Shown here: in pieces, positions 42,567 to 51,890 of the stretch
Layout of the letters: each line of letters begins with the position of its first letter
Position numbering within the stretch: position 1 is the first letter of the stretch
NCBI RefSeq assembly: GCF_002217475.1
Contig: NZ_MUHH01000004.1
Span: forward strand, 62,001 to 126,000
Origin: Flavobacterium tructae
Lineage (GTDB): Bacteria > Bacteroidota > Bacteroidia > Flavobacteriales > Flavobacteriaceae
Direction of reading: 5' to 3'
Length of the DNA: 64,000 nt
Translations under genes and position numbers: made by a program
Notes under the pieces: generated by a model
Database searches by the model: none
Told to the model about the DNA's origin: nothing
The model's input: only the letters and a program-made list of their open reading frames with translations

Positions 42567-43952
42567 TTAGTGTATCGCGTTGAGTAAAATGTTCAGATTG
42601 CCTGTGGCAGCAGCTTTAATCCATAAGGCCTGCCAAATGTTGTTTTGGGCAATTTCATAATCAATTTCTGCACGGTTCAGAGTGTAGAATGATTGTGTTA
42701 AATCAACAATGGTGGTAAGGCCGTTATCATACAAAGCAGTGTGTTGACGATAAGCGTCGGTAGCAGCGATTACCTGTGTTTTGGTTTCTTCAAAATTTTC
42801 AAAGGCATTTTTCAGTTTGTCATTCGCCAGTTTTTGCTGAGCAATCAATTCCTGATTCATGTATTCATATTCGTTTTGAAGCGATTGGGTAATAAATTTT
42901 TGTTCCCGCTTTTTAGAAGACTGACGGTAGATATTGGTTAGATTCCAACTTAAACTGATTCCGACAATATAATTGCTGCGATCGATTCCGACACCATCGG
43001 CATACGATTTCGAGAAAGCAGTATTGTCCTGTACATAATTCCAGTCAAAACCCGAACCGCGTCCCTGCATGACTCCAAAAGCAGATAGGTTTGGTAAAGC
43101 CAGTGCAGACTGTAATTTTTCCTGTTGTTCACTTCTCAGAATATCACTTTTTCGCCATTCCAGTATAGGATGTTGACTTGTTTCTGTTACAGCTTCCGAA
43201 AGAATAGTGGGTGTTTTAGTAGTAAACACGCTATCGAGTTGATACAGCTGATATTCTTCACCCAACATTACAGCTAGTGATTTAGAATGATCCAGTTCCA
43301 TATCGTAGGCCTTTATCACAGCCGATTTAGCATTGGCCACTTCAGCTTTTGCCAAAGAATAATCGACCTCCGGAATCAGACCGCTCTCTGCACGGCTTTT
43401 GGTTGTAGTTTCAACCACTTGGGCACGCTCGAGATTTTTGTCCTGCACAAATTTAATGCGCTGAGCAGCAAGTAAGTTGAGATACGCAGCACCAACTTTT
43501 ACCTGATGTTGAAATTTTACCTGTTCCAGATCTTTTTGGGCTACATTTTCGTCGGCTTTGGCAATGGCAACCTGTGTTTTAATTTTACCAAAAGTGAAAA
43601 GGTTCCAGTTGATATTAGCCAGGTACAAGGATCCAAAAGCGGCATTCCAGTTTTGGTCCTGTAGGGGCATTGAGGTTGCAGCACTACCCAGCCCGCCATA
43701 ACTGTACAAAGGACCGTTTTGTGCATTGATGGTACCATAACTTTGTTGTGCCATTAAAGTAAAGTCAGGTAAGTACTGGCTTTTTTGATAGGTAGTGTTC
43801 TCTTTTGAAGCGTTGAGAATGGCTTCTTTGGCTTTTATTTTTTCAAAATTTTGAATAGAGCGTTCAAGAGCATTGGATAATGTTACCGTTTGTGCCCAGA
43901 GATTTCCGGAAACCATACAGAACATAGCCAACGCAAAATATTGCATTTTCAT
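42567..43952 (-). CDS. TolC-family outer-membrane efflux protein
   Basis: 461 residues. Signal peptide MKMQYFALAMFCMVSGNLWAQ. Two repeats of TolC-type long helices: TLSNALERSIQNFEKIKAKE to the LEQVKFQHQVKVGAAYLNLLAAQ segment, and the second half with LIAQQKLANDKLKNAFENFE and YDNGLTTIVDLTQSFYTLN. It is the first gene of the - strand efflux set and 10 bp upstream of the permease gene. It forms the exit duct of the tripartite pump. Confidence 0.93.
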   Translation of the reverse strand: MKMQYFALAMFCMVSGNLWAQTVTLSNALERSIQNFEKIKAKEAILNASKENTTYQKSQYLPDFTLMAQQSYGTINAQNGPLYSYGGLGSAATSMPLQDQNWNAAFGSLYLANINWNLFTFGKIKTQVAIAKADENVAQKDLEQVKFQHQVKVGAAYLNLLAAQRIKFVQDKNLERAQVVETTTKSRAESGLIPEVDYSLAKAEVANAKSAVIKAYDMELDHSKSLAVMLGEEYQLYQLDSVFTTKTPTILSEAVTETSQHPILEWRKSDILRSEQQEKLQSALALPNLSAFGVMQGRGSGFDWNYVQDNTAFSKSYADGVGIDRSNYIVGISLSWNLTNIYRQSSKKREQKFITQSLQNEYEYMNQELIAQQKLANDKLKNAFENFEETKTQVIAATDAYRQHTALYDNGLTTIVDLTQSFYTLNRAEIDYEIAQNNIWQALWIKAAATGNLNILLNAIH

Positions 43953-44026
43953 AGTATGTATTTAAAATTAAACAATAGAAATCGCATAGCATCTTTAAAT
44001 GCTACAGTTCGATCAATTGTCTAAAA

Positions 44027-44431
44027 TCAAATACGGTAAACGCAGTAGAAAATATAAAGGGGATTATTCCGAATAGGAATAAAGGGGAAGAAAGAATATT
44101 CCGTTTTCTTTTCCTTAGAAGTATAAGAGCTGAAAACAGTTTCGTAAAAATGAAAAGGTACTGCAATTCCAAAGAATTTAGGAACTAAGTCATTGGGAGT
44201 AGTTTGTTGTAGCTTTTCGGTCGCTTTATGAAACTGTGCTTTATGTTTACAGCAATCTTTACTTTTTTGTTGTTTTTTTGCCACACATTTTGGACAAACT
44301 TTACCAACCGGAATATCACCAAACAGATTGGTTTCCTGCGGTACACCTTTGCAAAAATGAGTTATCGTGGTAAAGCCTGAGGACAGTACCAGATAAAAAA
44401 CAGAAAGAAGTAGTAGAAGTGCTTTTCTCAT
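44027..44431 (-). CDS. HYC_CC_PP-like Cys-rich exported protein
   Basis: I chose the ATG at 44431 (MRKALLLLLSVFYLVLSS) over the one six bases upstream, since it starts the signal peptide directly. About 134 residues. Cys pattern: HFCKG, then VCPKCVAKK and KDCCKHK, followed by a tail rich in Phe and Pro. The HxC...CxxC...CC arrangement recalls the small family named HYC_CC_PP, often encoded beside copper efflux genes. It lies 74 bp upstream of the TolC-like gene on the same strand, so it may head the operon. Likely a periplasmic metal-binding accessory. Confidence 0.72.
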   Translation of the reverse strand: MRKALLLLLSVFYLVLSSGFTTITHFCKGVPQETNLFGDIPVGKVCPKCVAKKQQKSKDCCKHKAQFHKATEKLQQTTPNDLVPKFFGIAVPFHFYETVFSSYTSKEKKTEYSFFPFIPIRNNPLYIFYCVYRI

Positions 44432-44567
44432 AATCAATTACAAAGGTGCCCTTATTTTGCCATATACCTGTTGCAAAATTTTGGATGAAATTTGTAAAAT
44501 TTATAAATCTTCCCTTGATTTTTTTTAGGCAAATAGCTTAAGAATTTTCACCACTCAAGGTGTTTTT

Positions 44568-44771
44568 TCATTCTTTAAACTCCAAGATATCCCCAGGCTG
44601 GCAATCCAGTACTTTACAAATGGCTTCTAAGGTGCTGAATCTTATGGCTTTTGCTTTTCCGGTTTTCAATATCGAAAGATTGGATAAGGTTAGGTCTACT
44701 TTTTCGGAAAGTTCATTCAATGACATTTTTCGTTTTGCCATCATCACATCGAGGTTTACAATGATTGCCAT
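44568..44771 (-). CDS. Small XRE-type helix-turn-helix regulator
   Basis: 67 residues: a lone HTH of the YozG/Cro type (MMAKRKMSLNELSEKVDLTL, SNLSILKTGKAKAIRFSTLE, AICKVLDCQPGDILEF). It follows the DUF2975 gene by 3 bp on the same strand. This HTH/DUF2975 pairing is common in Firmicutes and Bacteroidota; the regulator probably controls its own two-gene operon. Confidence 0.9.
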   Translation of the reverse strand: MAIIVNLDVMMAKRKMSLNELSEKVDLTLSNLSILKTGKAKAIRFSTLEAICKVLDCQPGDILEFKE

Positions 44772-44774
44772 AAT

Positions 44775-45329
44775 TTATATTGTTAATTCGTTTTCGTCCT
44801 GTAATTCAATTCCCTTTTTGAAGATATAAGCAACAACAAGCAATATTACTCCCATAAATAGCCAAACGTCGGCACCGGCAATTTGCAATTGTTGAATGTC
44901 CTGCAATTGAAGACCGCTATCGGATAAAGAATTTACCAATTCTATTCCCCAGGAAGAAAAGAAACCAATACCAAAGGATAAATAAGCCAGTGTTAGAATA
45001 AAATTTCTGAATAGGTTATTGAAGGGGGCTGCAATGTTGAGGTCTTTGTTCAGGAAAATTTTTATAATGCAGTAAAACAATATTGCTTTTAACAAAGCAA
45101 CAATAATGATAACACTGCTAAGGGTGATATACTGACTTTGATTAAACTGATACACTTGGGTTAAATCAACTGATCTCCAAAATTTAGCGGCATCAGTAGG
45201 ATCGAGCGTTAATGTGGCAATTGTTTTGGTAAGTATTCCTCCGGCTTCGATACATAATCCAACAAAAATAATCCACGAAAGCACGTGTAATACTTTCAGA
45301 ATGGTTTGGGTACTAATTTTAATTTCCAT
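44775..45329 (-). CDS. DUF2975-family membrane protein
   Basis: 184 residues with four membrane segments (VLSWIIFVGLCIEAGGIL; ITLSSVIIIVALLKAILFY; FILTLAYLSFGIGFF; VWLFMGVILLVVAYIF). The pattern and the adjacent small XRE gene identify DUF2975. No function is established that I know of. Confidence 0.88.
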   Translation of the reverse strand: MEIKISTQTILKVLHVLSWIIFVGLCIEAGGILTKTIATLTLDPTDAAKFWRSVDLTQVYQFNQSQYITLSSVIIIVALLKAILFYCIIKIFLNKDLNIAAPFNNLFRNFILTLAYLSFGIGFFSSWGIELVNSLSDSGLQLQDIQQLQIAGADVWLFMGVILLVVAYIFKKGIELQDENELTI

Positions 45330-45456
45330 AAGGTTTGGTTTAAAAATTCAATGTAAAAATAATAAATATTTATTGATAAACAATAAAATTATATTGAAAA
45401 ATAATTAAACCATCGGAGATATTTCTTTAGGACTAGTAAAAGCAATGCTTTTAGAA

Positions 45457-45491
45457 TAAAAAAAATCCCCAACTATTTTACCGTTGAGGAT
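45457..45491 (-). terminator. Intrinsic terminator of the DUF4386 gene
   Basis: On the - strand, ATCCTCAAC and GTTGGGGAT form a stem (45483-45491 with 45465-45473) followed by a U-run (A-run 45458-45465 on the + strand). Confidence 0.88.
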
Positions 45492-45518
45492 ACTGTATAT
45501 AATAATTGATTAATGAAA

Positions 45519-46196
45519 TTACTTTTCTTTTACTCCAATAGCTAATAGCCACAAACAAATTCCAATTTCTCCAAATGTGGCAGGCATGCTGATGTATTTA
45601 GAAACCCCAAGAGTTGAATAATCTGTAATTAAAGTGTTACCTAAAAAATTGATAAGATACCCAAAACATCCCATCATCAGTAAAATGCCGAAAAATTTGG
45701 GCAAAAAACGGGACTTGTAAACCAGATAACCAAAAGGAAATAACCAAAGCCCTGAGAAGATATGTACTATTCGCATGCCGTTGTCATATTGAGTAAGATT
45801 AAGCATCAGCTGTAATTGAACTTGCTCCAATGATAAACCAAGACTGTTATCTGTTAGTAGAGAAAGCACATTGAATTGATTTTGAGCATTCAAAAAATAA
45901 ATAGGTACGCTTAGAATAGCTAATAGTGCCATCACTTTTGCCCAACCATTATCGACAGGTTCGAATAGTTTGTAAAGTTGCAGTACTAAGAAAAGGAAGA
46001 AAAGATAACAGGATAATCCGGCTACAATTCCAAGTCTGAAAAGCGATTCTGATGCCCTGATGTTATGGTATGTTGCGGTTAAGTTATCCCATACAATCAA
46101 TTTTGAAGGAACATAGGCTAAGCTAAATATTCCGGTCAGGACTACTGCTAAATAAAGTAAACCTGCAATTCGGGCTGTTTTTTGGTTTGTCGTCAT
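45519..46196 (-). CDS. DUF4386-family membrane protein
   Basis: I chose the ATG at 46196, giving MTTNQKTARIAGLLYLAVVL, the usual DUF4386 start (NQKTARIAGxLYL); the in-frame ATG 10 codons upstream adds non-conserved residues. 225 residues and six membrane segments, with conserved ASESLFRLGIVAGLSCYLFF and GLWLFPFGYLVYKSRFLPKF. Function unknown. Single gene with its own terminator. Confidence 0.88.
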   Translation of the reverse strand: MTTNQKTARIAGLLYLAVVLTGIFSLAYVPSKLIVWDNLTATYHNIRASESLFRLGIVAGLSCYLFFLFLVLQLYKLFEPVDNGWAKVMALLAILSVPIYFLNAQNQFNVLSLLTDNSLGLSLEQVQLQLMLNLTQYDNGMRIVHIFSGLWLFPFGYLVYKSRFLPKFFGILLMMGCFGYLINFLGNTLITDYSTLGVSKYISMPATFGEIGICLWLLAIGVKEK

Positions 46197-46297
46197 TTTG
46201 GTTTTGGGTTTAAAATAAGACGACAAGAGATTGATTATGTTACAATTGGTTTTATTTAATAGTCAAGTCAGATACTTTATTTCATCGCAATAAAAAA

Positions 46298-46328
46298 TTG
46301 ATTCATGTACTTCCAGTTTGTATTTTTG
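46298..46328 (+). promoter_or_regulatory. Bacteroidota-type promoter with very short leader
   Basis: TTG (46298-46300), a 20-base spacer and TATTTTTG (46321-46328), a perfect TAnnTTTG. The chosen ATG at 46334 is only 5 bases beyond the box, so the mRNA would be leaderless or nearly so. Confidence 0.6.
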
Positions 46329-46333
46329 CCCTT

Positions 46334-46792
46334 ATGAATGATAATTTTACAAACGAATATTTTGGCATAGGGATACAAAATGGTAAAACGCCTGAAAACT
46401 TAGGTGTTTTGTGGCGATCCGCACAAAATCTGGGCGCAACTTTTATATTTACTATTGGTAATCGATATGCCAAACAAGCCTGTGATACCCACGATGCGGT
46501 AAAAGCAATTCCGTATTTTCATTACGATACCTTTGAAGCTTTTCTTGAAAACTTACCTAAAGGAGCGCGATTAGTAGGGGTTGAACTAAATGAAAATGCT
46601 TCCGACTTAGAGACCTACGAACATCCAAGACGCTGTGTTTATTTATTGGGCGCAGAAGATCATGGACTGTCCAAAAAAGTAATGGAGAAATGTCATCATT
46701 TAGTAAAGTTTAAATCCGTAAAAAGTCTAAATGTTGCAGTGGCAGGAACGATCATTATGTACGATAGGAACTTACCCAAACCACGATCTTAA
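46334..46792 (+). CDS. TrmH/SpoU-family RNA 2'-O-methyltransferase
   Basis: I chose the ATG at 46334 (MNDNFTNEYFGIGIQNGKTP), since the upstream ATG at 46298 would put 12 residues across the promoter. 152 residues. SPOUT motifs: NLGVLWRSAQNLGA (motif 1), YLLGAEDHGLSKKV (motif 2) and SLNVAVAGTIIMYDRNL (motif 3, the knot). It methylates a ribose in tRNA or rRNA; which one cannot be told. There is no extra RNA-binding domain, as in the short TrmL-like members. Confidence 0.9.
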   Translation: MNDNFTNEYFGIGIQNGKTPENLGVLWRSAQNLGATFIFTIGNRYAKQACDTHDAVKAIPYFHYDTFEAFLENLPKGARLVGVELNENASDLETYEHPRRCVYLLGAEDHGLSKKVMEKCHHLVKFKSVKSLNVAVAGTIIMYDRNLPKPRS

Positions 46793-46898
46793 ATCGCAGA
46801 TAGCTTGTTTTACAACACGATTTTTCAGTTTGATTTACTAAAAGACAAAGGTTATCTTTATCAATTTAAAACGTTATCCTCTTTAAAATAAATAAAGA

Positions 46899-49220
46899 AT
46901 GAGAATACTAAAACCAGTTGTTATTGTATTTTTTTTGACCCTTTTAAGCAATGCTTACAGTCAAAAAGCAAATAGAGAAAAAGGGATTCAAATCATTCCG
47001 AAACCAAAACAATTGGTTCTTAAACAAGGTAATTTTCAGTTTTCTGCAACGACTAAATTTGTGGTAAGTGACGATGCTCAAAAAGAAATCGCTACGGTTT
47101 TAATAAACAAATTCGGAAGTGCAGCAGGATTCCGTCCTGAAATTTCAAATAAGATTCCCAAAAGTAATTACGTTCAGTTTAAAGTCGATACTGCTTTAAA
47201 GAACGAAGCTTACTTGTTGGAGGTAAATAAAGAAAATATTGTAATTACGGCAAAAGGAAATGCAGGTTTTATTTATGGTTTAGAAAGCATCCGACAATTA
47301 CTACCCGAAAGTATTGAAAGTAAAAGCAGAATTAAAGCGGTGAAATGGGAGATTCCAACTCTTACCATTACCGATGAACCTCGTTTTCAATGGAGAGGAT
47401 TGATGCTGGACTTATCACGTCATTTTTTTGATAAAAGCTATATACTTGAGACTATCGACCGATTGGCAATGCTTAAAATGAACGTTTTGCATTTGCATTT
47501 AGTGGACGATCAGGGGTGGAGAATCGAAATTAAAAAATACCCAAAACTGACCGAAGTGGGTGCCTGGAGAGTCGGTCAGGAAAATGCACCCTGGAATGCG
47601 AGACAACTTACCAATCCGGACGAAAAAGGAACGTATGGCGGCTTTCTGACTCAGGAAGAACTAAAGGAAATTGTAAAATATGCCGCCGCGAAAAATATAG
47701 AAATCATTCCCGAAATCGAAATGCCGGCACACGTAAGTTCTGCCATTGCCGCTTATCCTGAACTGGCTTGTTTCAATCAGAGAATTGGAGTTCCGTCGGG
47801 TGGATTATGGCCTATTACGGATATTTATTGTGCCGGGAAAGAAACTACTTTTGAGTTTTTGCAAAATGTAATAGAGGAGGTTATTGAAATTTTCCCTTCG
47901 AAATACATTCATATTGGAGGTGATGAAGCTACTAAAACCAATTGGGACAAATGCCCGAATTGTCAAAAAAGAATGAAAGACAATGGATTGAAAGATGCCC
48001 ACGAACTGCAAAGTTATTTTGTAAAAAGAATGGAGCAGTACATCAATTCTAAAGGCAAAAAGATAATTGGCTGGGACGAAATACTCGAAGGCGGTTTAGC
48101 TCCCGAAGCTACAGTAATGAGCTGGAGAGGAACAGTAGGAGGGACAGAAGCCGCAAGACAAGGTCACGACGTAATTATGTCGCCCGAATCGCCTTGTTAT
48201 TTTAATTTTTATCAGGGTCCTCAAAACGAAGAACCTCTGGCATTTGATGCCTTTAATCCTTTAAATAAAGTGTACGCGTTTGACCCTGTTGTCGATAGCA
48301 TGACTCCACAAGAAGCCAGTCATGTTTTAGGTGGCCAAGCCAATTTATGGGCAGAATACATCACCAATCCAAAAGCTTCCGAGTATATGATCTTTCCGAG
48401 ATTGGCCGCCTTGTCTGAAGTGTTGTGGAGTACAAAAGAAAACCGCAATTGGAATAATTTTACGTCCAAATTGCCTTCTTTGTTGCAACGCTACGATTAT
48501 TTAGGGATTAATTATGCCAAAAGCGCTTATTTGGTTACTTCTACAGCTTCGGCTGATTTAAATAATAAAGTAATTAATGTTGCCCTTAAAAATGAATTTC
48601 CGAATTCCGACATTCGTTATGTTTTAGGAGATAAAAACATAGACGATAAGGCCATAAAATATACAAACCCTATTGCAGTTAAGGAAACTACGATTCTAAA
48701 AGCGTCTTTGTTTCAGGATAATAAACCGGTTGGAAGAATATTTACCGACACGATTGTATTCCATAAAGCAGTAGGGCATAAGGTCAAGTATACAACACCT
48801 TATAATGACAGTTACAAAGGCGACGGAGCTCTCGGAATGGTCAATACCATCAGAGGGTCTAAAAACTTTCATGACGGTCAATGGCAGGCATGGCTGGTCA
48901 AGGACATGGAAATTGTGATCGATCTTGAAAAAGAACAAAACATCGAAAAAGTAGCATTTGGAACTTTAGAAAGTCAGGGCGCCGGAATTTATTTTCCAAT
49001 ACAAGTAACCGTTTTAGTCTCTAAGGACGGAACTAATTACAAAGAAGCTGGAAAAATACTACGCCCGTTTGCTGTAAATGTGAATTCAGAGCTGAAAGAC
49101 TTTAAAATCAATTTTGAAAAACAAGAGGTTAGGTTTGTTAAAGTAATCGCTACGAATTTAAAAAAGAGCCCAACAGGTTCAAGTTCGTGGTTGTTTGTAG
49201 ACGAAATTGTGGTGGATTAA
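46899..49220 (+). CDS. Beta-N-acetylhexosaminidase, GH20
   Basis: 773 residues. Signal peptide MRILKPVVIVFFLTLLSNAYS. GH20 N-terminal alpha/beta domain (about 30-160), then the catalytic barrel from FQWRGLMLDLSRHFFD. The catalytic pair is Asp 342-Glu 343 in HIGGDEATKTNW; VDDQGWRIEIKKYP, WDEILEGGL and GQANLWAEYI line the active site. The C-terminal part (about 540-773) has a small beta-domain and an F5/8-type (discoidin-like) domain (VEKVAFG-type strand, RFVKVIATNL, SSWLFVDEIVV). It hydrolyses terminal GlcNAc/GalNAc from chitin or glycans in the periplasm or at the surface. Confidence 0.94.
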   Translation: MRILKPVVIVFFLTLLSNAYSQKANREKGIQIIPKPKQLVLKQGNFQFSATTKFVVSDDAQKEIATVLINKFGSAAGFRPEISNKIPKSNYVQFKVDTALKNEAYLLEVNKENIVITAKGNAGFIYGLESIRQLLPESIESKSRIKAVKWEIPTLTITDEPRFQWRGLMLDLSRHFFDKSYILETIDRLAMLKMNVLHLHLVDDQGWRIEIKKYPKLTEVGAWRVGQENAPWNARQLTNPDEKGTYGGFLTQEELKEIVKYAAAKNIEIIPEIEMPAHVSSAIAAYPELACFNQRIGVPSGGLWPITDIYCAGKETTFEFLQNVIEEVIEIFPSKYIHIGGDEATKTNWDKCPNCQKRMKDNGLKDAHELQSYFVKRMEQYINSKGKKIIGWDEILEGGLAPEATVMSWRGTVGGTEAARQGHDVIMSPESPCYFNFYQGPQNEEPLAFDAFNPLNKVYAFDPVVDSMTPQEASHVLGGQANLWAEYITNPKASEYMIFPRLAALSEVLWSTKENRNWNNFTSKLPSLLQRYDYLGINYAKSAYLVTSTASADLNNKVINVALKNEFPNSDIRYVLGDKNIDDKAIKYTNPIAVKETTILKASLFQDNKPVGRIFTDTIVFHKAVGHKVKYTTPYNDSYKGDGALGMVNTIRGSKNFHDGQWQAWLVKDMEIVIDLEKEQNIEKVAFGTLESQGAGIYFPIQVTVLVSKDGTNYKEAGKILRPFAVNVNSELKDFKINFEKQEVRFVKVIATNLKKSPTGSSSWLFVDEIVVD

Positions 49221-49440
49221 AGCAAGGGTGAAATTATTATAGTTGTCGCTATTTATATTATTTGATTATTGATCAAATCATTCTGTATATTTTACTGAAT
49301 CCAAATACTCATTTATTTCAGCTGATTGTAGACGACCAGATTTTGTAGATAGTAAAATATTAAAATCGCTCCATACAATATGTTGCTTAGCTTCTGAGTC
49401 CATTGAAATATATATAAGGCCCGGGGTGCTCGCCTAACCA

Positions 49441-49671
49441 ATGGCAGCAGATGTCATACTTGATGCACTACCGGATGGTCCAACTAAGGAAGACGAGCTT
49501 AAAAAGAAGGTAAAGTTAGAGTATAAAAAAATCTTACTCGAAAATCGAAAAGTAAGTTACGGAGTAGTGGCCTTGCTGCAAAAAGAACTGGACTTGCAAC
49601 GCGTAAACAATGAATTGGAGGAAGTAGAAGAGTTTTTAAGTACTATTACCGCTCATAAAGCTACCTTGTAA
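49441..49671 (+). CDS. Small charged unknown ORF
   Basis: 76 codons: a Lys/Glu-rich, helical, coiled-coil-like protein (TKEDELKKKVKLEYKKILLE, LLQKELDLQRVNNELEEVEE). No family recognised. Support is its strong terminator 15 bp after the stop and codon use like its surroundings; against it, the region before it (49221-49440) has no clear promoter and has an odd GC-rich patch (GGCCCGGGGTGCTCGCC, 49421-49437) just upstream of the ATG. Confidence 0.4.
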   Translation: MAADVILDALPDGPTKEDELKKKVKLEYKKILLENRKVSYGVVALLQKELDLQRVNNELEEVEEFLSTITAHKATL

Positions 49672-49686
49672 CAATTTGTAAGTATT

Positions 49687-49724
49687 AAAAAGAGGGTTGT
49701 CTGATAAAGACAACCCTTTTTTTT
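49687..49724 (+). terminator. Intrinsic terminator
   Basis: AAAAGAGGGTTGTCT pairs with AGACAACCCTTTTT across a short loop, ending in a run of eight T residues. Confidence 0.9.
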
Positions 49725-49781
49725 ATGTTATTTTCAGAGAAGAGAGAGTGTTTTCATACTGGAATTTATAGGATTTACATT

Positions 49782-50180
49782 GGCTTTTGCCCTTTCAGGG
49801 CGGTATTTGTCATGAATTTAGATTATAGTGCGTTGCACTATGTTAATGCTAAAGCTCTTTCAGAGCAATTAGCCGAGTAAATCGCAATTTAATACTAATG
49901 TGTATTTATTTCAAAGTAATAACGGATTACAACTAAAACTCTAAGACCAGGCAGGCTGAAAGCCTAAAAGCAATAGTATAGTGCAACGCACTATCAATAG
50001 TTATTCGTATTGTTTACGCCCTGAAAGGGCAAAAGTCCAACCGCATAGAACTGAATTACGAATGAATTACCTGAAAAGTAAAATGAGAACACGAATTAAT
50101 TCAAGAGCAAATACGTTCCTTAAATTACGTATAAATACTGGTGTATAAGATGTTGGTTGTTAGTATATTTGATAGTGTTT
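49782..50180. repeat. 400-bp repeat unit, copy 1, with nested inverted repeats
   Basis: Outer arms TTTGCCCTTTCAGGGCG (49787-49802) and GCCCTGAAAGGGCAAAA (from 50018); inner arms TAGTGCGTTGCACTA (49826-49840) and TAGTGCAACGCACTA (49979-49993). A 23-24 base spacer lies between outer and inner arm on each side. The core between the inner arms and a tail to about 50180 match the copy at 51297 in the same orientation, but the two spacers are exchanged and inverted between copies. No gene is supported from 49725 to 50398. Confidence 0.9.
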
Positions 50181-50398
50181 TGAAATTTTGAAGTTAATGC
50201 TTTAGGATATGTTTTTAGGTGAAATTTATTGTCTAAGTGAATCATGAAACTATTACTCAAAACACCAAATTAAGGATACAATTGATTAAAGATTTTTGAA
50301 TTCTAATCTTCTTGGTTATTTAAATGTACCTACCTTTTGAAAGTTGATTACAGTTGAGTATGATTTAATCTTTTTTTGAACGATTAAATAAAAGCACC

Positions 50399-51229
50399 AT
50401 GGAAAATAAAAATATCTGGGAAAAATTAGGTACAATAGGTACATTTCTGTCCACTACGGTACTTACAATATTCACCGCGATTGTAGGTTATCAGACTTCA
50501 GTAATGTCTGATAAGGTAGCCACTTTTGAAAAAAGGATTAATGAAAATAGAATGATAAGTGAGCTTATTGAAAAATTTGAGACTTCAATGAAAGGTACTA
50601 TTAAATCAGATCTAGCTTTACTGACACTGGAAAGATATTTGAGAAATAATACAGAAGGAGGAGTTTTAGCAGTTCAAGATAGGGAAATGTTGGTTGGTTT
50701 TGCAGAATCACTTATTTTAAACACAAAAAAAAACGATATTAACATAAAAGAATTATCCTATAAAGTTCCGAGAGATTTTTTAATGAAGTATGATCTTAAA
50801 CGTTGGAACGATATTGTAGCTAAGTACGGACCTATTAAAACTGATTATATTGGTTCGAAACAAAATGTATCTGACTCAACTATTACATATCAACAACCTG
50901 TCTACCAGGTAGCCGATACCCAGAAAGCAACACTTGTCACTTCGATACTTGATAAGATAGTATATATTCAATATGAATCTGACGTAGAGATCAAAAAGGT
51001 AGAAAAGATGCAGCAAATTTTTAAAGACAATCAATGGGCTGCGCCGGGAATTGACAAGGTTAACGGCAAGTTCAGTAATATTATCAAATACTTCCATCCG
51101 GAAGATGAAAGGCTCGCTAAAGAGGCAAACAAAATATTAGAAGGCAAATACAAGATCGTTAATTCAATTACTCCGAAATATCAAAAATTAGTTCCTAAGG
51201 GACAAATTGAAGTGTGGACTTCTAACTAA
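50399..51229 (+). CDS. Membrane-anchored protein of unknown function between two repeats
   Basis: 276 residues. A membrane segment lies near the N-terminus (about 10-31, GTIGTFLSTTVLTIFTAIVG), followed by a charged coiled-coil-like stretch (MSDKVATFEKRINENRMISE) and a helical domain to about 150. The last 90 residues (VYIQYESDVEIKKVEKMQQI, KYFHPEDERLAKEANKILEG, a final strand QIEVWTSN) look like a small alpha/beta domain resembling LytR C-terminal or similar cell-envelope modules; this is weak. It is the only gene between the two 400-bp repeats, with its stop 67 bp before the second copy. Confidence 0.65.
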   Translation: MENKNIWEKLGTIGTFLSTTVLTIFTAIVGYQTSVMSDKVATFEKRINENRMISELIEKFETSMKGTIKSDLALLTLERYLRNNTEGGVLAVQDREMLVGFAESLILNTKKNDINIKELSYKVPRDFLMKYDLKRWNDIVAKYGPIKTDYIGSKQNVSDSTITYQQPVYQVADTQKATLVTSILDKIVYIQYESDVEIKKVEKMQQIFKDNQWAAPGIDKVNGKFSNIIKYFHPEDERLAKEANKILEGKYKIVNSITPKYQKLVPKGQIEVWTSN

Positions 51230-51296
51230 TAAAAGAAACATTGTATTTTCCCTACTAATAACATTCAGAAACGATTAGCGACGCTCTTTGCGATTA

Positions 51297-51690
51297 GGCT
51301 TTTGCCCTTTCAGGGCGTAAACAATACGAATCACTATTGATAGTGCGTTGCACTATGTTATTGCTAAAGCTCTTTCAGAGCTATTAGCCGAGTAAATCGC
51401 AATTTAATACTAATATGTACTTACTTCAAGGTAATACCGGATTACAACTAAAAACGCTAAGACCTAGCAGGCTGAAATCCCAAAAGCTATAGCACAGTGC
51501 AACGTACTATAATCTAAATTCATGACAAATATCGCCCTGAAAGGGCAAAAGCCCAACCGCAAAGAATTGAATTACGAATGAATTACCTGAAAAGTAAAAT
51601 GAGAAGGCGAATTAGTTCAGCGGCAAATACTTTCCTTAAATCACGTATAAACACTTGCTTGTAAAATATTGATTGTCAGTATATTTGATA
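51297..51690. repeat. 400-bp repeat unit, copy 2, with swapped spacers
   Basis: Same orientation and order as copy 1 at 49782: outer arm TTTGCCCTTTCAGGGCG (51302-51317), inner arm TAGTGCGTTGCACTA, a core with GCTCTTTCAGAGC and TTAGCCGAGTAAATCGCAAT, degraded inner arm AGTGCAACGTACTAT, outer arm GCCCTGAAAGGGC. Its left spacer is the reverse complement of copy 1's right spacer (one mismatch) and its right spacer the reverse complement of copy 1's left spacer (one indel). The tail contains AATTACGAATGAATTACCTG as in copy 1. No gene is supported from 51230 to 51890. Confidence 0.9.
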
Positions 51691-51890
51691 GGCTATAATG
51701 TTTTGAATGATGTTGCTTATAAAACGATAAGTAACGAACGCTACTACTCATTTTTAATCCTAAACAATGACTTCGGCTTATTGATTTTATGCGTAAAGAG
51801 GTTCGTATTTGTGATTTTATCATCCGTAAATGAAAATTGAAGGTATTGTTTAAAAACTATCTTATTTCAAACCCTAAAAAATGAATCCTT

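Noticed and set aside
49278..49403. 41-residue - strand ORF after the hexosaminidase gene
   Set aside because: It begins with a plausible MDSEAKQHIVW but has no promoter, terminator or known relatives; too short to support.
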